A stretch of DNA of 24,348 nucleotides from contig MGSU01000339.1 in the NCBI GenBank assembly GCA_001799195.1, forward strand, positions 1-24,348, read 5' to 3'. A program made the translations under genes and the position numbers. This DNA comes from Deltaproteobacteria bacterium RIFOXYA12_FULL_61_11 (GTDB lineage Bacteria > Bdellovibrionota_F > JAHFAK01 > YA12-FULL-61-11). The notes under the pieces were generated by a model. That model was not told the origin of the DNA, ran no database searches, and saw only the letters and a program-made list of their open reading frames with translations. This document shows positions 1 to 7,404 of the stretch, piece after piece (the stretch's first letter is position 1; each line of letters opens with the position of its first letter).

Positions 1-183
1 GCTCCCTCTCTCTTCCTTCTGTTCCTCCCCTGTTCGCTCGTGTGTCCCTGCCCCTTGAAGCTTCGCTCTTCATTGCTGGGATAAAAACCCGTGACTCACT
101 GCGCTCACTCGGGAATGATCCCCTAGCGAACCTACACCCTTGTCCCGGGCGGAGTCCTCGCAAACCAGGAAGGTGCCTCTCTG

Positions 184-2700
184 ATGCCCACGCTCGTGCT
201 TGCTTCAATCCTCTCCGAGAGCGCTGGCTTGCTTCGCCTCGCTTCGGGTCTCGGCATCCTCTCAGTCCTGAGCCTCGGCCTGCACACCCCCTTAGCTGGA
301 CTTGTCCTCGGGCTCGAAGCAACAGGTTTCCTCATCCTCCTAGGTCTGTCCAGCAGGTATCATCCTCTCGATGCTCCCAGGCTCTTTGCTGCCCTCACGG
401 GGGTCTGCTCTCTAGCGATTGCCGCGGCCATTCTCGATACCGCGGCCGTGGGACCACTCCAGCTCGGCCTGCACGCCGTGCTCGTGCTCCCCATCTTCCT
501 TGCGAGCTGGAGCCGAGCTCCCTGGCCCTATCTCCTCGCCACCATGCTTGCGACCTATTCGCCCCCTGCCATTGCCCTGCACCCGCTTGCCGACTTCGAG
601 ACCTTGCTGTGCATCCAACTCCTCGCCACCCTGGTCCTCGTGCCTGCCAACCTTCTCCGGCAACCGCGAGGCTCCTGGCTGGTCTTCTGCATACTCGCCC
701 TCCTCGGCCTGTCCTCGGCAACAGCAGAGCTCAGCCACAACGCCATCATCGGTCTGGCCCTCGAGACCTCGATCCTCGGGCTGCTCTTCCTCGTACCTAC
801 CGTCCTCGTTCGTCCCACGGGTTTGCATCCCATCGTACTCGTCGTCCTGCTCTTCGCGTTGACCGCTTCGGCCGGAGCCGCTCTGTACGAGTACGTGCCG
901 CGACTCGTGGTCCTGGGTTTCGACGAGGGGCTGACCCACCGTTTCTTTCCCTTCGGCGATCACCCCAACCATCTCGGGCAATACCTCGTGCTGACCCTGG
1001 CCGTCGCCGCCAGCCTGGTCCTCTCCGGACAATGGCTCTTGCCCGCCGGTTTGGCGGTGATCCTCTCCCTGCTCCTCCTGCTGTGCAACCACGGCAGGGC
1101 CGATCTCGTTTCCGCGGCAGCTCTGCTCTTCCTGGTCCTGGGTCGCCTGCTCTTCACCCGTCGTCCCAGCACCAAATCCTTGATCGTGCTCGGCGTGGCC
1201 CTCATGACCCTCGCCGCGTTGCTCGGATCGGTACGTTCCTTCCGGGTACGCCTCTCGCATACCTTCCACCTCAGCGGAGCCGGTCGACTGGACGACTTCG
1301 CCACCACCGGCCGTATCCTCGCCGAACATCCCTTGCTCGGTCTCGGCTTGCAGAATCGGGCTTATCTGGTCCCTCGCTTCGTCACGGAACATGCTCCGAC
1401 AAGCGGCTTCTACCGTTCCGTCTCGCACAACTACCCTCTCTCCTTCGCGGCCGAAGCAGGTCTGCCCGTGGCCTTGCTCCTCTTCACCTTGATCACCGTG
1501 CTCGCGCTGCCAAGCCTTCGCTCCTTCCTCTCCGATCCCAGGCCTGGTCCCAACGCCCTGCCGGGACTCGCCCTGGTCGCCCTCGGTCCGACCCTCCTCG
1601 CCGGCGCCTTCCTCCTCCCGACGCGCCTCCTCGGCGGACTCTTGCTCCTCACCGCTGCGCAACCCCGACACACCCGCCCGCTCTCCATGCCCCTCCGCTT
1701 CACACTGCGGGCCCTCGCCGCTTCGCTGCTCATCTACCTGCTCTGCACGCATGCAAGCCACCAACTCTTCCGCGAGCTCCAAATCGTCGAGGTCGGAACG
1801 GAAGAGGAGTATCGCCGTACCTTGAACCGCGCCCTCGCCCTGGGGCCTCTGGATCACCAACTCCGGTACAAGGCCGCCATGGCCGCTTCCTACCCTCTCG
1901 ACTACCCAGAACGCGAAGGCCTGCTGCGTCAAGCCCTCACCCTGGCACCGAATTTCCCCATGTACCACAATCGGTTGGGTATCTTACTGCAGGAGCAAGG
2001 GCGGCACCGCGACGCCCTCGTCCCTCTGGAACATGCGCTCGCCCTGGCCGGCGGGCACGGTGGCCGCTACCTGCGCGATATCGTCGTCTCCCTTGAAGGA
2101 TCCGGCCTCCCGTTCGGAGCCCAACTCGATGTCATGCTGCACAGGGATTGGCGACATCTCGAGCCTCTCCTCATTCGCGGAACGATACACCTCGAGCAAC
2201 TCTTCCCCCTTGCGGACACTGCCGCAAAGCGCCGAGCCCTGACCATCGTGGTCGCGCGTTTCCAAAGATTCGAACTGCTCCCTCGCCTGCTCGAAGGCGC
2301 CGCCTCGCAACAAGAGGTCCTCGAGCTCCTCCCCCTGTTGCCGGGTTTTCCGCTCGACGATGCCCTGCTCACTGCCGCTCGTGAACGAGAGGACGACCCC
2401 TTCGTGGCCAACGCTCTGTGCCTTTGCGGCTTGACCCGGGGATGGCCCGCCGACATGTTGACCGCCTTGGCCCAGCGTTCTCTCAGGCGTTGGACCGACC
2501 TGTACCTCGACGACCTGCCGGCTCATCTCTGCCTGGCCCTGATCGCTGCAAGATCCGGCGATCGCGAGGCCTTCGCAGAACAACGTCGCATTCTTGACTT
2601 CCTCGGCGCATCGATCCTCCCGGCGCTCCATCGGGCGGAACAGAGCGATCCGGAGAGCCTTGCCCTCCACCAGGTCGTACTTGGTCTCACCCCACGTTGA
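184..2700 (+). CDS. O-antigen ligase/polymerase-like membrane protein with C-terminal TPR region
   Basis: This 838-residue protein is probably an inner-membrane enzyme that polymerises or transfers lipid-linked glycans (WaaL/Wzy_C superfamily). Residues 1-525 are a run of hydrophobic helices, about 12 or more. Residues 302-311 (NHGRADLVSA) match the conserved Arg motif, and H415-N416 followed by E424-A-G matches the His/Glu loop of Wzy_C proteins. Residues about 545-640 are soluble and helical with TPR-like spacing (ALxLAPNFPxYHNRLGxLLxEQG), a tail seen in many O-antigen ligase homologues. The ATG at 184 has an AGGAAGG at 167-173. The gene stands alone and converges on the pilin genes. Its substrate (LPS O-antigen, exopolysaccharide or pilin glycan) cannot be read from sequence; being beside pilins, a PglL/TfpO-like pilin O-oligosaccharyltransferase is a possible alternative. 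Confidence 0.8.
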   Translation: MPTLVLASILSESAGLLRLASGLGILSVLSLGLHTPLAGLVLGLEATGFLILLGLSSRYHPLDAPRLFAALTGVCSLAIAAAILDTAAVGPLQLGLHAVLVLPIFLASWSRAPWPYLLATMLATYSPPAIALHPLADFETLLCIQLLATLVLVPANLLRQPRGSWLVFCILALLGLSSATAELSHNAIIGLALETSILGLLFLVPTVLVRPTGLHPIVLVVLLFALTASAGAALYEYVPRLVVLGFDEGLTHRFFPFGDHPNHLGQYLVLTLAVAASLVLSGQWLLPAGLAVILSLLLLLCNHGRADLVSAAALLFLVLGRLLFTRRPSTKSLIVLGVALMTLAALLGSVRSFRVRLSHTFHLSGAGRLDDFATTGRILAEHPLLGLGLQNRAYLVPRFVTEHAPTSGFYRSVSHNYPLSFAAEAGLPVALLLFTLITVLALPSLRSFLSDPRPGPNALPGLALVALGPTLLAGAFLLPTRLLGGLLLLTAAQPRHTRPLSMPLRFTLRALAASLLIYLLCTHASHQLFRELQIVEVGTEEEYRRTLNRALALGPLDHQLRYKAAMAASYPLDYPEREGLLRQALTLAPNFPMYHNRLGILLQEQGRHRDALVPLEHALALAGGHGGRYLRDIVVSLEGSGLPFGAQLDVMLHRDWRHLEPLLIRGTIHLEQLFPLADTAAKRRALTIVVARFQRFELLPRLLEGAASQQEVLELLPLLPGFPLDDALLTAAREREDDPFVANALCLCGLTRGWPADMLTALAQRSLRRWTDLYLDDLPAHLCLALIAARSGDREAFAEQRRILDFLGASILPALHRAEQSDPESLALHQVVLGLTPR

Positions 2701-2708
2701 AACGTGGG
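2691..2708. repeat. Perfect inverted repeat at the convergent gene ends
   Basis: CCCACGTT (2691-2698) and AACGTGGG (2701-2708) form an 8-bp inverted repeat across the TGA stop of the O-antigen-ligase-like gene. A further AACGTGGG lies at 2747-2754, just beyond the stop of the first pilin. There is no T-tract on either strand, so a simple intrinsic terminator is doubtful, although the position between converging genes suits transcript end formation. Confidence 0.4.
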
Positions 2709-2765
2709 CGACGCTCACCCGAGGAGCGCGTGGGACGTGTCGTTGGAACGTGGGATGAGCGGAGA

Positions 2766-3284
2766 TTATTCGAGTTCGTTGGCCTTGTAGAGCCCACCGC
2801 CGCCGATGATGTTGCCGGAGGCATCGACGGCCCCGGTGCGCAGAAAGGTGGAGTAGTTGGCATCTCCGTCCTGGTCACCGATCGCGTTGGCGGTGAAAGA
2901 CGAGGCCGTGCCCGTACCTCCCGCGCTCACCCGGTACATGTAGAGCACCGGCCCGTCGACCGCGAACGAGATCCTCTTCCAGTCATCGCCGTCAAAGGAC
3001 GCTGCCGTGCCGCCCTTGGTCCCAGTGGGAGGAATGGTGTCCGGCGACGGTCCCGCATTGGTGAAGGCCCGGGTCACGTACGTACCGCCGAGCGTGGCCC
3101 GTTCGTCCTGGTAATAGGCGACTTCGCCATCGTAGATCTTGCGGATGTTGTTCTCGGCTTCGATGGTCTTGGACTTTTGCACATAGCGCAAGAAGGCAGG
3201 GATGGCCACCGCAGCTAAGATACCGATAATCGCGACCACAATCATCAATTCGATCAGCGTGAACCCATGATGCCGTCTTGTCAT
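2766..3284 (-). CDS. pilA: Type IV pilin (pilin 1 of 4)
   Basis: This is a type IVa prepilin of 172 residues. The leader MTRRHHG is followed by the prepilin peptidase (PilD) site G/F and the N-methylation/assembly helix [20 protein letters not shown], with the conserved Glu at mature position 5. The C-terminal head carries a GDQDGD loop, possibly a calcium site, and the protein ends in NELE. It has no cysteine. The chosen ATG at 3284 has a strong AGGAGGG 9 bases upstream; an in-frame GTG 33 bases further upstream is less likely. The mature form differs from pilin 2 at only 5 of 165 positions. The product should be secreted by the Pil machinery and polymerised into surface fibres. No other pil assembly gene is in the window. 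Confidence 0.95.
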   Translation of the reverse strand: MTRRHHGFTLIELMIVVAIIGILAAVAIPAFLRYVQKSKTIEAENNIRKIYDGEVAYYQDERATLGGTYVTRAFTNAGPSPDTIPPTGTKGGTAASFDGDDWKRISFAVDGPVLYMYRVSAGGTGTASSFTANAIGDQDGDANYSTFLRTGAVDASGNIIGGGGLYKANELE

Positions 3285-3425
3285 GGCAATAACCCTCCTG
3301 ACAGCGTGGTAGTGCAATCAATCCCACCCCTCGAGAAGGCGGGCGGCGGGTACATTGCAAAAAACATTCCTGAGACCCCTGCAAGCCTTTCTGCGAGTTG
3401 GACCTCCCCCCAGCAAGGAGTGCCG

Positions 3426-3451
3426 TTTTTCGGCAGTCAGTAGCCGAAAAA
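3426..3451. repeat. Inverted repeat with 9-bp arms between pilins 1 and 2
   Basis: TTTTTCGGC (3426-3434) and GCCGAAAAA (3443-3451) flank an 8-base loop. Read on either strand the T-run comes first and the A-run last, which is the wrong order for an intrinsic terminator. GCCG at 3422-3425 can also pair with CGGC at 3431-3434, so two exclusive hairpins are possible in the pilin 1 leader RNA. It could be a protein-binding site or a leader switch; the function is unknown. Confidence 0.45.
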
Positions 3452-3528
3452 ATGTCATCACTCAACTTGAGGAAGGACGGCCCCTGCAGTCAGGGAACCG
3501 TGGAATCTCTTCAGGATACGGTGGGACG

Positions 3529-3557
3529 CGGTTCGGACCCGTCAGGAGACCGAACCG
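3529..3557 (-). other. Hairpin just after the pilin 2 stop codon
   Basis: On the minus strand CGGTTCGG (3557-3550) pairs with CCGAACCG (3536-3529) around a 13-base loop, starting 3 bases after the pilin 2 TAA. No U-tract follows, so it is a candidate mRNA 3' end stabiliser, processing stop or weak attenuator rather than a classic terminator. Confidence 0.45.
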
Positions 3558-3560
3558 GTG

Positions 3561-4073
3561 TTATTCGAGTTCGTTGGCCTTGTAGAGCCCACCGCCGCCG
3601 ATGATGTTGCCGGAGGCATCGACCGCACCGGTGCGCAGGAAGGTGGAGTAGTTGGAGTCGCCGTCTTGGTTGCCGATCGCGTTCGCGGTGAAGGACGAGG
3701 TCGTGCCCGTGCCGCCCGCGCTCACCCGGTACATGTAGAGCACCGGCCCGTCGACCGCGAACGAGATCCTCTTCCAGTCATCGCCGTCGAAGGACGCGGC
3801 CGTGCCGCCTTTGGTCCCGCTGGGAGGAATGGTGGCCGGTGACGGTCCCGCATTGGTGAAGGCCCGGGTCACGTACGTGCCGCCGAGCGTGGCCCGTTCG
3901 TCCTGGTAATAGGCGACTTCGCCATCGTAGATTTTGCGGATGTTGTTCTCGGCTTCGATGGTCTTGGACTTCTGCACATAGCGCAAGAAAGCAGGTATGG
4001 CCACGGCGGCCAGGATGCCGATGATCGCGACCACGATCATCAATTCGATCAAGGTGAATCCATGTTTCTTCAC
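3561..4073 (-). CDS. pilA: Type IV pilin (pilin 2 of 4)
   Basis: This 170-residue type IVa prepilin begins with GTG (leader MKKHG, cleavage G/F) behind a GGGGGG-type ribosome site about 4 bases upstream. The mature protein has 165 residues, the same length as pilins 1 and 3, with Glu5, the long hydrophobic helix, a GNQDGD loop and the NELE terminus. Its DNA matches pilin 1 over long stretches inside the coding region, including the last 60 or so bases up to the stop, but the flanking DNA is unrelated. That pattern fits duplication followed by gene conversion or strong purifying selection. It lies between pilins 1 and 3 with spacers of about 276 and 106 bases, so it may be co-transcribed with pilin 3. 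Confidence 0.95.
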   Translation of the reverse strand: MKKHGFTLIELMIVVAIIGILAAVAIPAFLRYVQKSKTIEAENNIRKIYDGEVAYYQDERATLGGTYVTRAFTNAGPSPATIPPSGTKGGTAASFDGDDWKRISFAVDGPVLYMYRVSAGGTGTTSSFTANAIGNQDGDSNYSTFLRTGAVDASGNIIGGGGLYKANELE

Positions 4074-4123
4074 AGCGCCCCCCTACAGAGCAAAGAATGG
4101 TCACAGGGTCAACCTATACCATC

Positions 4124-4168
4124 GTTCCGAGGTCCCACGGCCTCACCCGGACCCTAGGACCTCGGAAC
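4124..4168 (-). other. Long hairpin just after the pilin 3 stop codon
   Basis: GTTCCGAGGTCC (4124-4135) and GGACCTCGGAAC (4157-4168) are perfect 12-bp inverted arms around a 21-base loop. The element begins about 11 bases after the pilin 3 stop, in the short gap before pilin 2. No U-tract follows on the minus strand. The position parallels the hairpin after pilin 2, which suggests a shared role in setting pilin mRNA stability or relative output. Confidence 0.55.
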
Positions 4169-4179
4169 AACAGCAAATA

Positions 4180-4701
4180 TTACTCCAATTCGTTGACCTT
4201 ATACAGGCCGCCGCCGCCCTGGATGTTCCCGGAGGCGTCGATGCTGCCCGTGCGCAGGAAGGTCGAGTAGGTGCCGTCGCCGTCCTGATCGCCGATCGCA
4301 TTCGCGGTAAAGGACGAGGTCGTTCCCGTGCCGCCCGCGGTCACCCGGTACATGTACAACACCGGACCATCGACCGAGAAGGAGATCCGCTTCCACTCAT
4401 CACCTTCGAAGGAAGCCGCGGTGCCGCCCTTGGTCCCCGTAGGAGGCACGGTCGCAGGAGAAGGACCGGCATTGGTGAAGGCCCTGGTCGTGTAGGTCCC
4501 GCCGATGGTGGCCTTCTCGTCTTGGTAATAGGCGACTTCGCCGTCGTAGATCTTGCGGATGTTGTTCTCCGCCTCGATCGTCTTGGACTTTTGCACGTAC
4601 CGCAAGAAAGCAGGAATGGCCACCGCGGCCAGGATGCCGATGATCGCGACGACGATCATGAGCTCGATCAGGGTGAAACCTTTCATATCTCTCTTAAGCA
4701 T
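4180..4701 (-). CDS. pilA: Type IV pilin (pilin 3 of 4)
   Basis: This is a type IVa prepilin of about 173 residues: leader MLKRDMKG, cleavage G/F, Glu5, standard hydrophobic helix, 165-residue mature form, GDQDGDG loop and NELE terminus. It differs from pilin 2 at roughly 16 positions, mostly conservative, so it is the oldest branch of the three close copies. The ATG at 4701 follows GGAGG by 4 bases. A second in-frame ATG at 4686 would shorten the leader to MKG but lacks a good ribosome site. It is the pilin directly downstream of a sigma-54-like promoter at 4828-4842, which suggests that it is the main transcribed copy and may lead a 3-2-1 transcript. Confidence 0.95.
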   Translation of the reverse strand: MLKRDMKGFTLIELMIVVAIIGILAAVAIPAFLRYVQKSKTIEAENNIRKIYDGEVAYYQDEKATIGGTYTTRAFTNAGPSPATVPPTGTKGGTAASFEGDEWKRISFSVDGPVLYMYRVTAGGTGTTSSFTANAIGDQDGDGTYSTFLRTGSIDASGNIQGGGGLYKVNELE

Positions 4702-4827
4702 GGGACCTCCAAACAACAGATCGTGTGAAACCTTCGAACGCCTTCGTCGAAAGGGAACTTCGGCGGAGGCCGCAGCGGTAAAGCATTTTTCATGCCGCGC
4801 CGATACTTCAATTTATATCAATATATT

Positions 4828-4842
4828 GCCAAACAATTGCCA
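4828..4842 (-). promoter_or_regulatory. Candidate sigma-54 (-24/-12) promoter for pilin 3
   Basis: Read on the minus strand, the site is TGGCAATTGTTTGGC followed by A. It has the GG-N10-GC spacing and matches the TGGCACG-N4-TTGCW consensus at 9 of 12 defined positions. It sits in an AT-rich patch about 127 bases before the pilin 3 ATG, leaving a leader of about 115 bases. Pilin genes in several proteobacteria use RpoN with the PilS/PilR pair (established knowledge). The 8-mer TTGGCAAT is directly repeated here, which produces both half-sites. Confidence 0.5.
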
Positions 4843-4884
4843 ATACGAGTGCCTTTTTTTGTCATTCCAAGACACCCATTTCCG

Positions 4885-5520
4885 TCATTCCAGTTCGCGA
4901 TCTCGGTAGATCGCCGACATGTCCATGGTGGAGAAGAAGATCGACCACAGGGTGGTGTACGCCGAAGCGGCATCCCCATCGAGATCCCCGCGCGCCTGGA
5001 GGGCATACCAGCTCACCCCGGCTCCGGAATACAGGTTGCTCGAGTTGACGAAGGTCCGGTCGAAGAGGTTCCCCTGGGTATAGGTCGCGAAACTATCGGG
5101 GTTTTTGTTTACCCCGTTTAAAACCAAGGAGGTATTGTAGGTTCCGGTCCCGGCCGCGGCTTGGTACTGAAAATAGGTCTGCGTGGAGATGAAAGTCGCT
5201 ATCCCGTCGACTCCCCAGAACGCTCGGTAATTAGAGGTCGACCCGGCGCAATTGGCGTCGTCCGAGGTCTGCCGGACGAAGTTCTTCGGTGCCCCGATGG
5301 GATCACTACAGGGGTTCGCAGGGAGGGGCAGGTAGCTCCCCTCCTCGCTGTAGTACGCCTCTTCGCCTGAGCGGATCTTGGCGAAGGCCATCGGCACCTC
5401 GGCGGTCCGGGACCGCTTCACGTACTTCAAATAGGCGGGAACAGCCACCGCGGCCAAAATGCCGATAATGGCGACCACGATCATCAATTCGATCAAGGTG
5501 AAGCCAACGGATCGTTTCAT
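4885..5520 (-). CDS. Type IV pilin-like protein (pilin 4 of 4, divergent)
   Basis: This 211-residue prepilin has leader MKRSVG, cleavage G/F, Glu5 and a canonical N-terminal helix ([21 protein letters not shown]). The head is longer than in pilins 1-3 and unrelated over most of its length. It has two cysteines (C71, C91) that may form a disulfide, plus a GDLDGD loop (178-183) and a terminal RELE matching the NELE of the others. The ATG follows AGGGGGG closely. It is the first pilin after lnt, with a 114-base gap. It may be a second major pilin or a minor pilin; length and full head domain favour a PilA-like role. A direct repeat (GTCATTCCA on the plus strand at 4861-4869 and 4884-4892) covers its stop codon. 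Confidence 0.93.
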   Translation of the reverse strand: MKRSVGFTLIELMIVVAIIGILAAVAVPAYLKYVKRSRTAEVPMAFAKIRSGEEAYYSEEGSYLPLPANPCSDPIGAPKNFVRQTSDDANCAGSTSNYRAFWGVDGIATFISTQTYFQYQAAAGTGTYNTSLVLNGVNKNPDSFATYTQGNLFDRTFVNSSNLYSGAGVSWYALQARGDLDGDAASAYTTLWSIFFSTMDMSAIYRDRELE

Positions 5521-5634
5521 GCTACCCCCCTCGCGGCCTGTGAGGTACCGCTTCGCGCTCGGTCGGTCTCTCTCCGAACCGGTACGCCCCCTTGGACTGG
5601 ACCTCGGTATTGTGGCCGACCTCGGACCTGGAAT

Positions 5635-7197
5635 TCAAGCCTTATTTTCAGCCCTCCCCAGTCGCCGTTGCCGCCAGACTCCCCGGAGCAGCGCCACGAC
5701 GAGGGCCACGGCCACGAGGAGCTCGAACCACGGACCGAATTCCCGGTACAGGCTGAATTCGGGAGCCACATCGACCGTCCCGACCAAGGTGGCCGGCTCA
5801 AACAGCGCGGTGGTCGCGAGCAGTCGTCCGTCCTGGTCGACATGGGCACTGATCCCGGTATTAGTAGCCCGCAGGAACGGCAGGCGATACTCGACAGCCC
5901 GGAACACGCAGAGGGCGAGGTGCTGATACGGGCACTTGGTCCTACCGAACCACACGTCATTCGTGAGGTTTATCAGAACATTGGTCCCCCTCTCGACGAA
6001 CTCGCGTATGAGGTGGGGTTTGATCATCTCGTAACAGATCGGGATCGAAGCTCGGAAGCCTGCACCGAGGTCGGCCACCGTGTAGTCGGTCCCGGGTTTG
6101 AAATGCCCGCCTCCTCTGATCCATTCCGATAGTATGGGAAACTCGTCCTCGAACGGCAAATATTCGCCGAACACCAAGAGGTTGATCTTCCGGTAACGAG
6201 CCCGCGTCTCACCATCCGTACCCAGGAGTACCGCGCCGTTGTAACTGGCCCTGCCTTCATGCTCGACCATACCGACGATCAACTGCACCCCCAACGTGCG
6301 GACCAGCTCGCGCAGGCCGGCGACATCCCCGGAGTCCTCGCGCCAAACGAAGGGATAGGCGGCTTCGGGCCAGACTACCAAATCCGGCTTGCCCTGGCCG
6401 GCCTCCACGGTATGCTCGAGCAGCCGACGATAGATAGCCGAACCAGGATTTTGCCTCCCGAAACGATCCTCGATGAGCACATTGGGTTGCACGAGCGCGA
6501 AAGACAGGCGCCGGGGTTCGGGCCGTTGCTTCACCTCGAGGTTCCACCAACCATAGCCTCCGACCAAGCCCCAGCAAAGGGCGGTCACAGCGAGCTCGAG
6601 TCTCCAGCGCGGTGCCCGCCGGAACAGATCCACAACGAGGCAATTGGTCATCACCACGAGGTAACTCAAGCCGAGCATTCCGCAGAGGTCCACCACCTGG
6701 ATCAACGCGGTCTGGCGGTAGAGGGTCATGCCGAGGTAATAGGGGTAGACCTGGGGATAGAGCAGATCGAGCCCGGCGTAGACCAAGGGGTAGGCCACGA
6801 ACCGGTTCAGCCCCGCGTTCTGTACCAACCAGGTCCCGCCTGCCAGGAACAAAGCGTTGAGGAAGGCGGATACGATGGCGAAGAGGAGCAAGACGGCGAG
6901 CGCTAGGTGCCAATCCAAGTTGCTGTAGTTGACGATCGTCTCGCGGATCCAGGAGAAGGCCAGGAGATGGAACACGAAGCCTTGCAGCCACCCCATTCGG
7001 AAACGGTGCCACAACTCTTGGCCGCGGATCAGGAGCAAGGGGACGAAGGCGATGAAGACCAGCCACCAGGTCGGGAAATAGGGATAGGACAGCACCAGCA
7101 AGAGGGCGGAACCGATAGCCAAGCCGGGGTCGTGCAAGCGCCCCCGCCACGATCCCGAGCTCTTCCCGTCGCTCCTGGGCTTCTGCTTCTTGCTCAT
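5635..7197 (-). CDS. lnt: Apolipoprotein N-acyltransferase
   Basis: Lnt adds the third acyl chain to the N-terminal Cys of outer-membrane lipoproteins at the periplasmic face of the inner membrane. The 520 residues are typical. About six hydrophobic helices fill residues 25-215, and a short C-terminal helix lies at 492-505. Between them is a nitrilase-type domain (about 232-475). The catalytic triad can be read as E278 (WPEA), K337 (YRKIN) and C388 (PICYE), with FGEYLPF (343-349) also conserved. The ATG at 7197 is the natural start before a basic N-terminus (MSKKQKPR), though the ribosome site is weak. It reads in the same direction as the pilin array 114 bases downstream and may share some transcription. 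It implies an outer membrane with triacylated lipoproteins. Confidence 0.95.
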   Translation of the reverse strand: MSKKQKPRSDGKSSGSWRGRLHDPGLAIGSALLLVLSYPYFPTWWLVFIAFVPLLLIRGQELWHRFRMGWLQGFVFHLLAFSWIRETIVNYSNLDWHLALAVLLLFAIVSAFLNALFLAGGTWLVQNAGLNRFVAYPLVYAGLDLLYPQVYPYYLGMTLYRQTALIQVVDLCGMLGLSYLVVMTNCLVVDLFRRAPRWRLELAVTALCWGLVGGYGWWNLEVKQRPEPRRLSFALVQPNVLIEDRFGRQNPGSAIYRRLLEHTVEAGQGKPDLVVWPEAAYPFVWREDSGDVAGLRELVRTLGVQLIVGMVEHEGRASYNGAVLLGTDGETRARYRKINLLVFGEYLPFEDEFPILSEWIRGGGHFKPGTDYTVADLGAGFRASIPICYEMIKPHLIREFVERGTNVLINLTNDVWFGRTKCPYQHLALCVFRAVEYRLPFLRATNTGISAHVDQDGRLLATTALFEPATLVGTVDVAPEFSLYREFGPWFELLVAVALVVALLRGVWRQRRLGRAENKA

Positions 7198-7229
7198 GCT
7201 GCGATGATCCGTTCTCGACCCGACGAGGA

Positions 7230-7258
7230 ACCATAGCCGCGTCCCGCGAACAATGCAA
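7230..7258 (-). promoter_or_regulatory. Possible sigma-70-type promoter for lnt
   Basis: On the minus strand TTGCAT (7258-7253) and TATGGT (7235-7230) are separated by 17 bases. This would place the transcript start about 25 bases before the lnt ATG. Both boxes are imperfect (about 3/6 and 4/6), so the call rests mainly on spacing and position. Confidence 0.3.
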
Positions 7259-7302
7259 CGCTCCCGACCTGCAAAGGAGCATGCCCTCGACCGAGGCGCA
7301 AC

Positions 7303-7324
7303 ATTGAAAGGACATTATTTCAAT
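7303..7324. promoter_or_regulatory. AT-rich palindrome in the divergent gap
   Basis: ATTGAAA (7303-7309) and TTTCAAT (7318-7324) form a 7-bp inverted repeat with 8 bases between them, inside the only AT-rich patch of the lnt/secreted-protein divergent gap. The spacing fits a dimeric regulator site. TTGAAA within it could also be a -35 box for the plus-strand gene at 7405. No regulator gene is near. Confidence 0.3.
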
Positions 7325-7404
7325 ATGTTGTACATTCTTCCTGGTCTGTTCTCGTGGCATCCTTCTTGCGTCGGGCCTCGGGCCCTCATCGCGGAGGTTC
7401 GCGC

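Noticed and set aside
1-84. C-terminus of a gene entering from the left edge
   Set aside because: One frame is open to a TAA at 82-84, but the translation is Leu/Pro/Cys-rich with no family likeness, and other frames are equally open.
412-1968. Minus-strand reading frame of 518 codons opposite the first gene
   Set aside because: Glu/Gly/Gln-rich antisense shadow caused by codon bias, with no motif.
42-2096. Long plus-strand reading frame of 684 codons over the O-antigen-ligase-like gene
   Set aside because: Pro/Arg/Ser-rich low-complexity translation in another frame of a GC-rich gene; the membrane protein in the 184 frame has clear motifs and a ribosome site.
3285-3420. c-di-GMP (GEMM) riboswitch in the pilin 1 leader
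   Set aside because: A GCAGAAAGGC stretch on the minus strand looks superficially similar, but the conserved core and stems could not be found by eye.
3426-3451. Intrinsic terminator between pilins
   Set aside because: On both strands the T-run precedes the stem and the A-run follows it, the reverse of a terminator.
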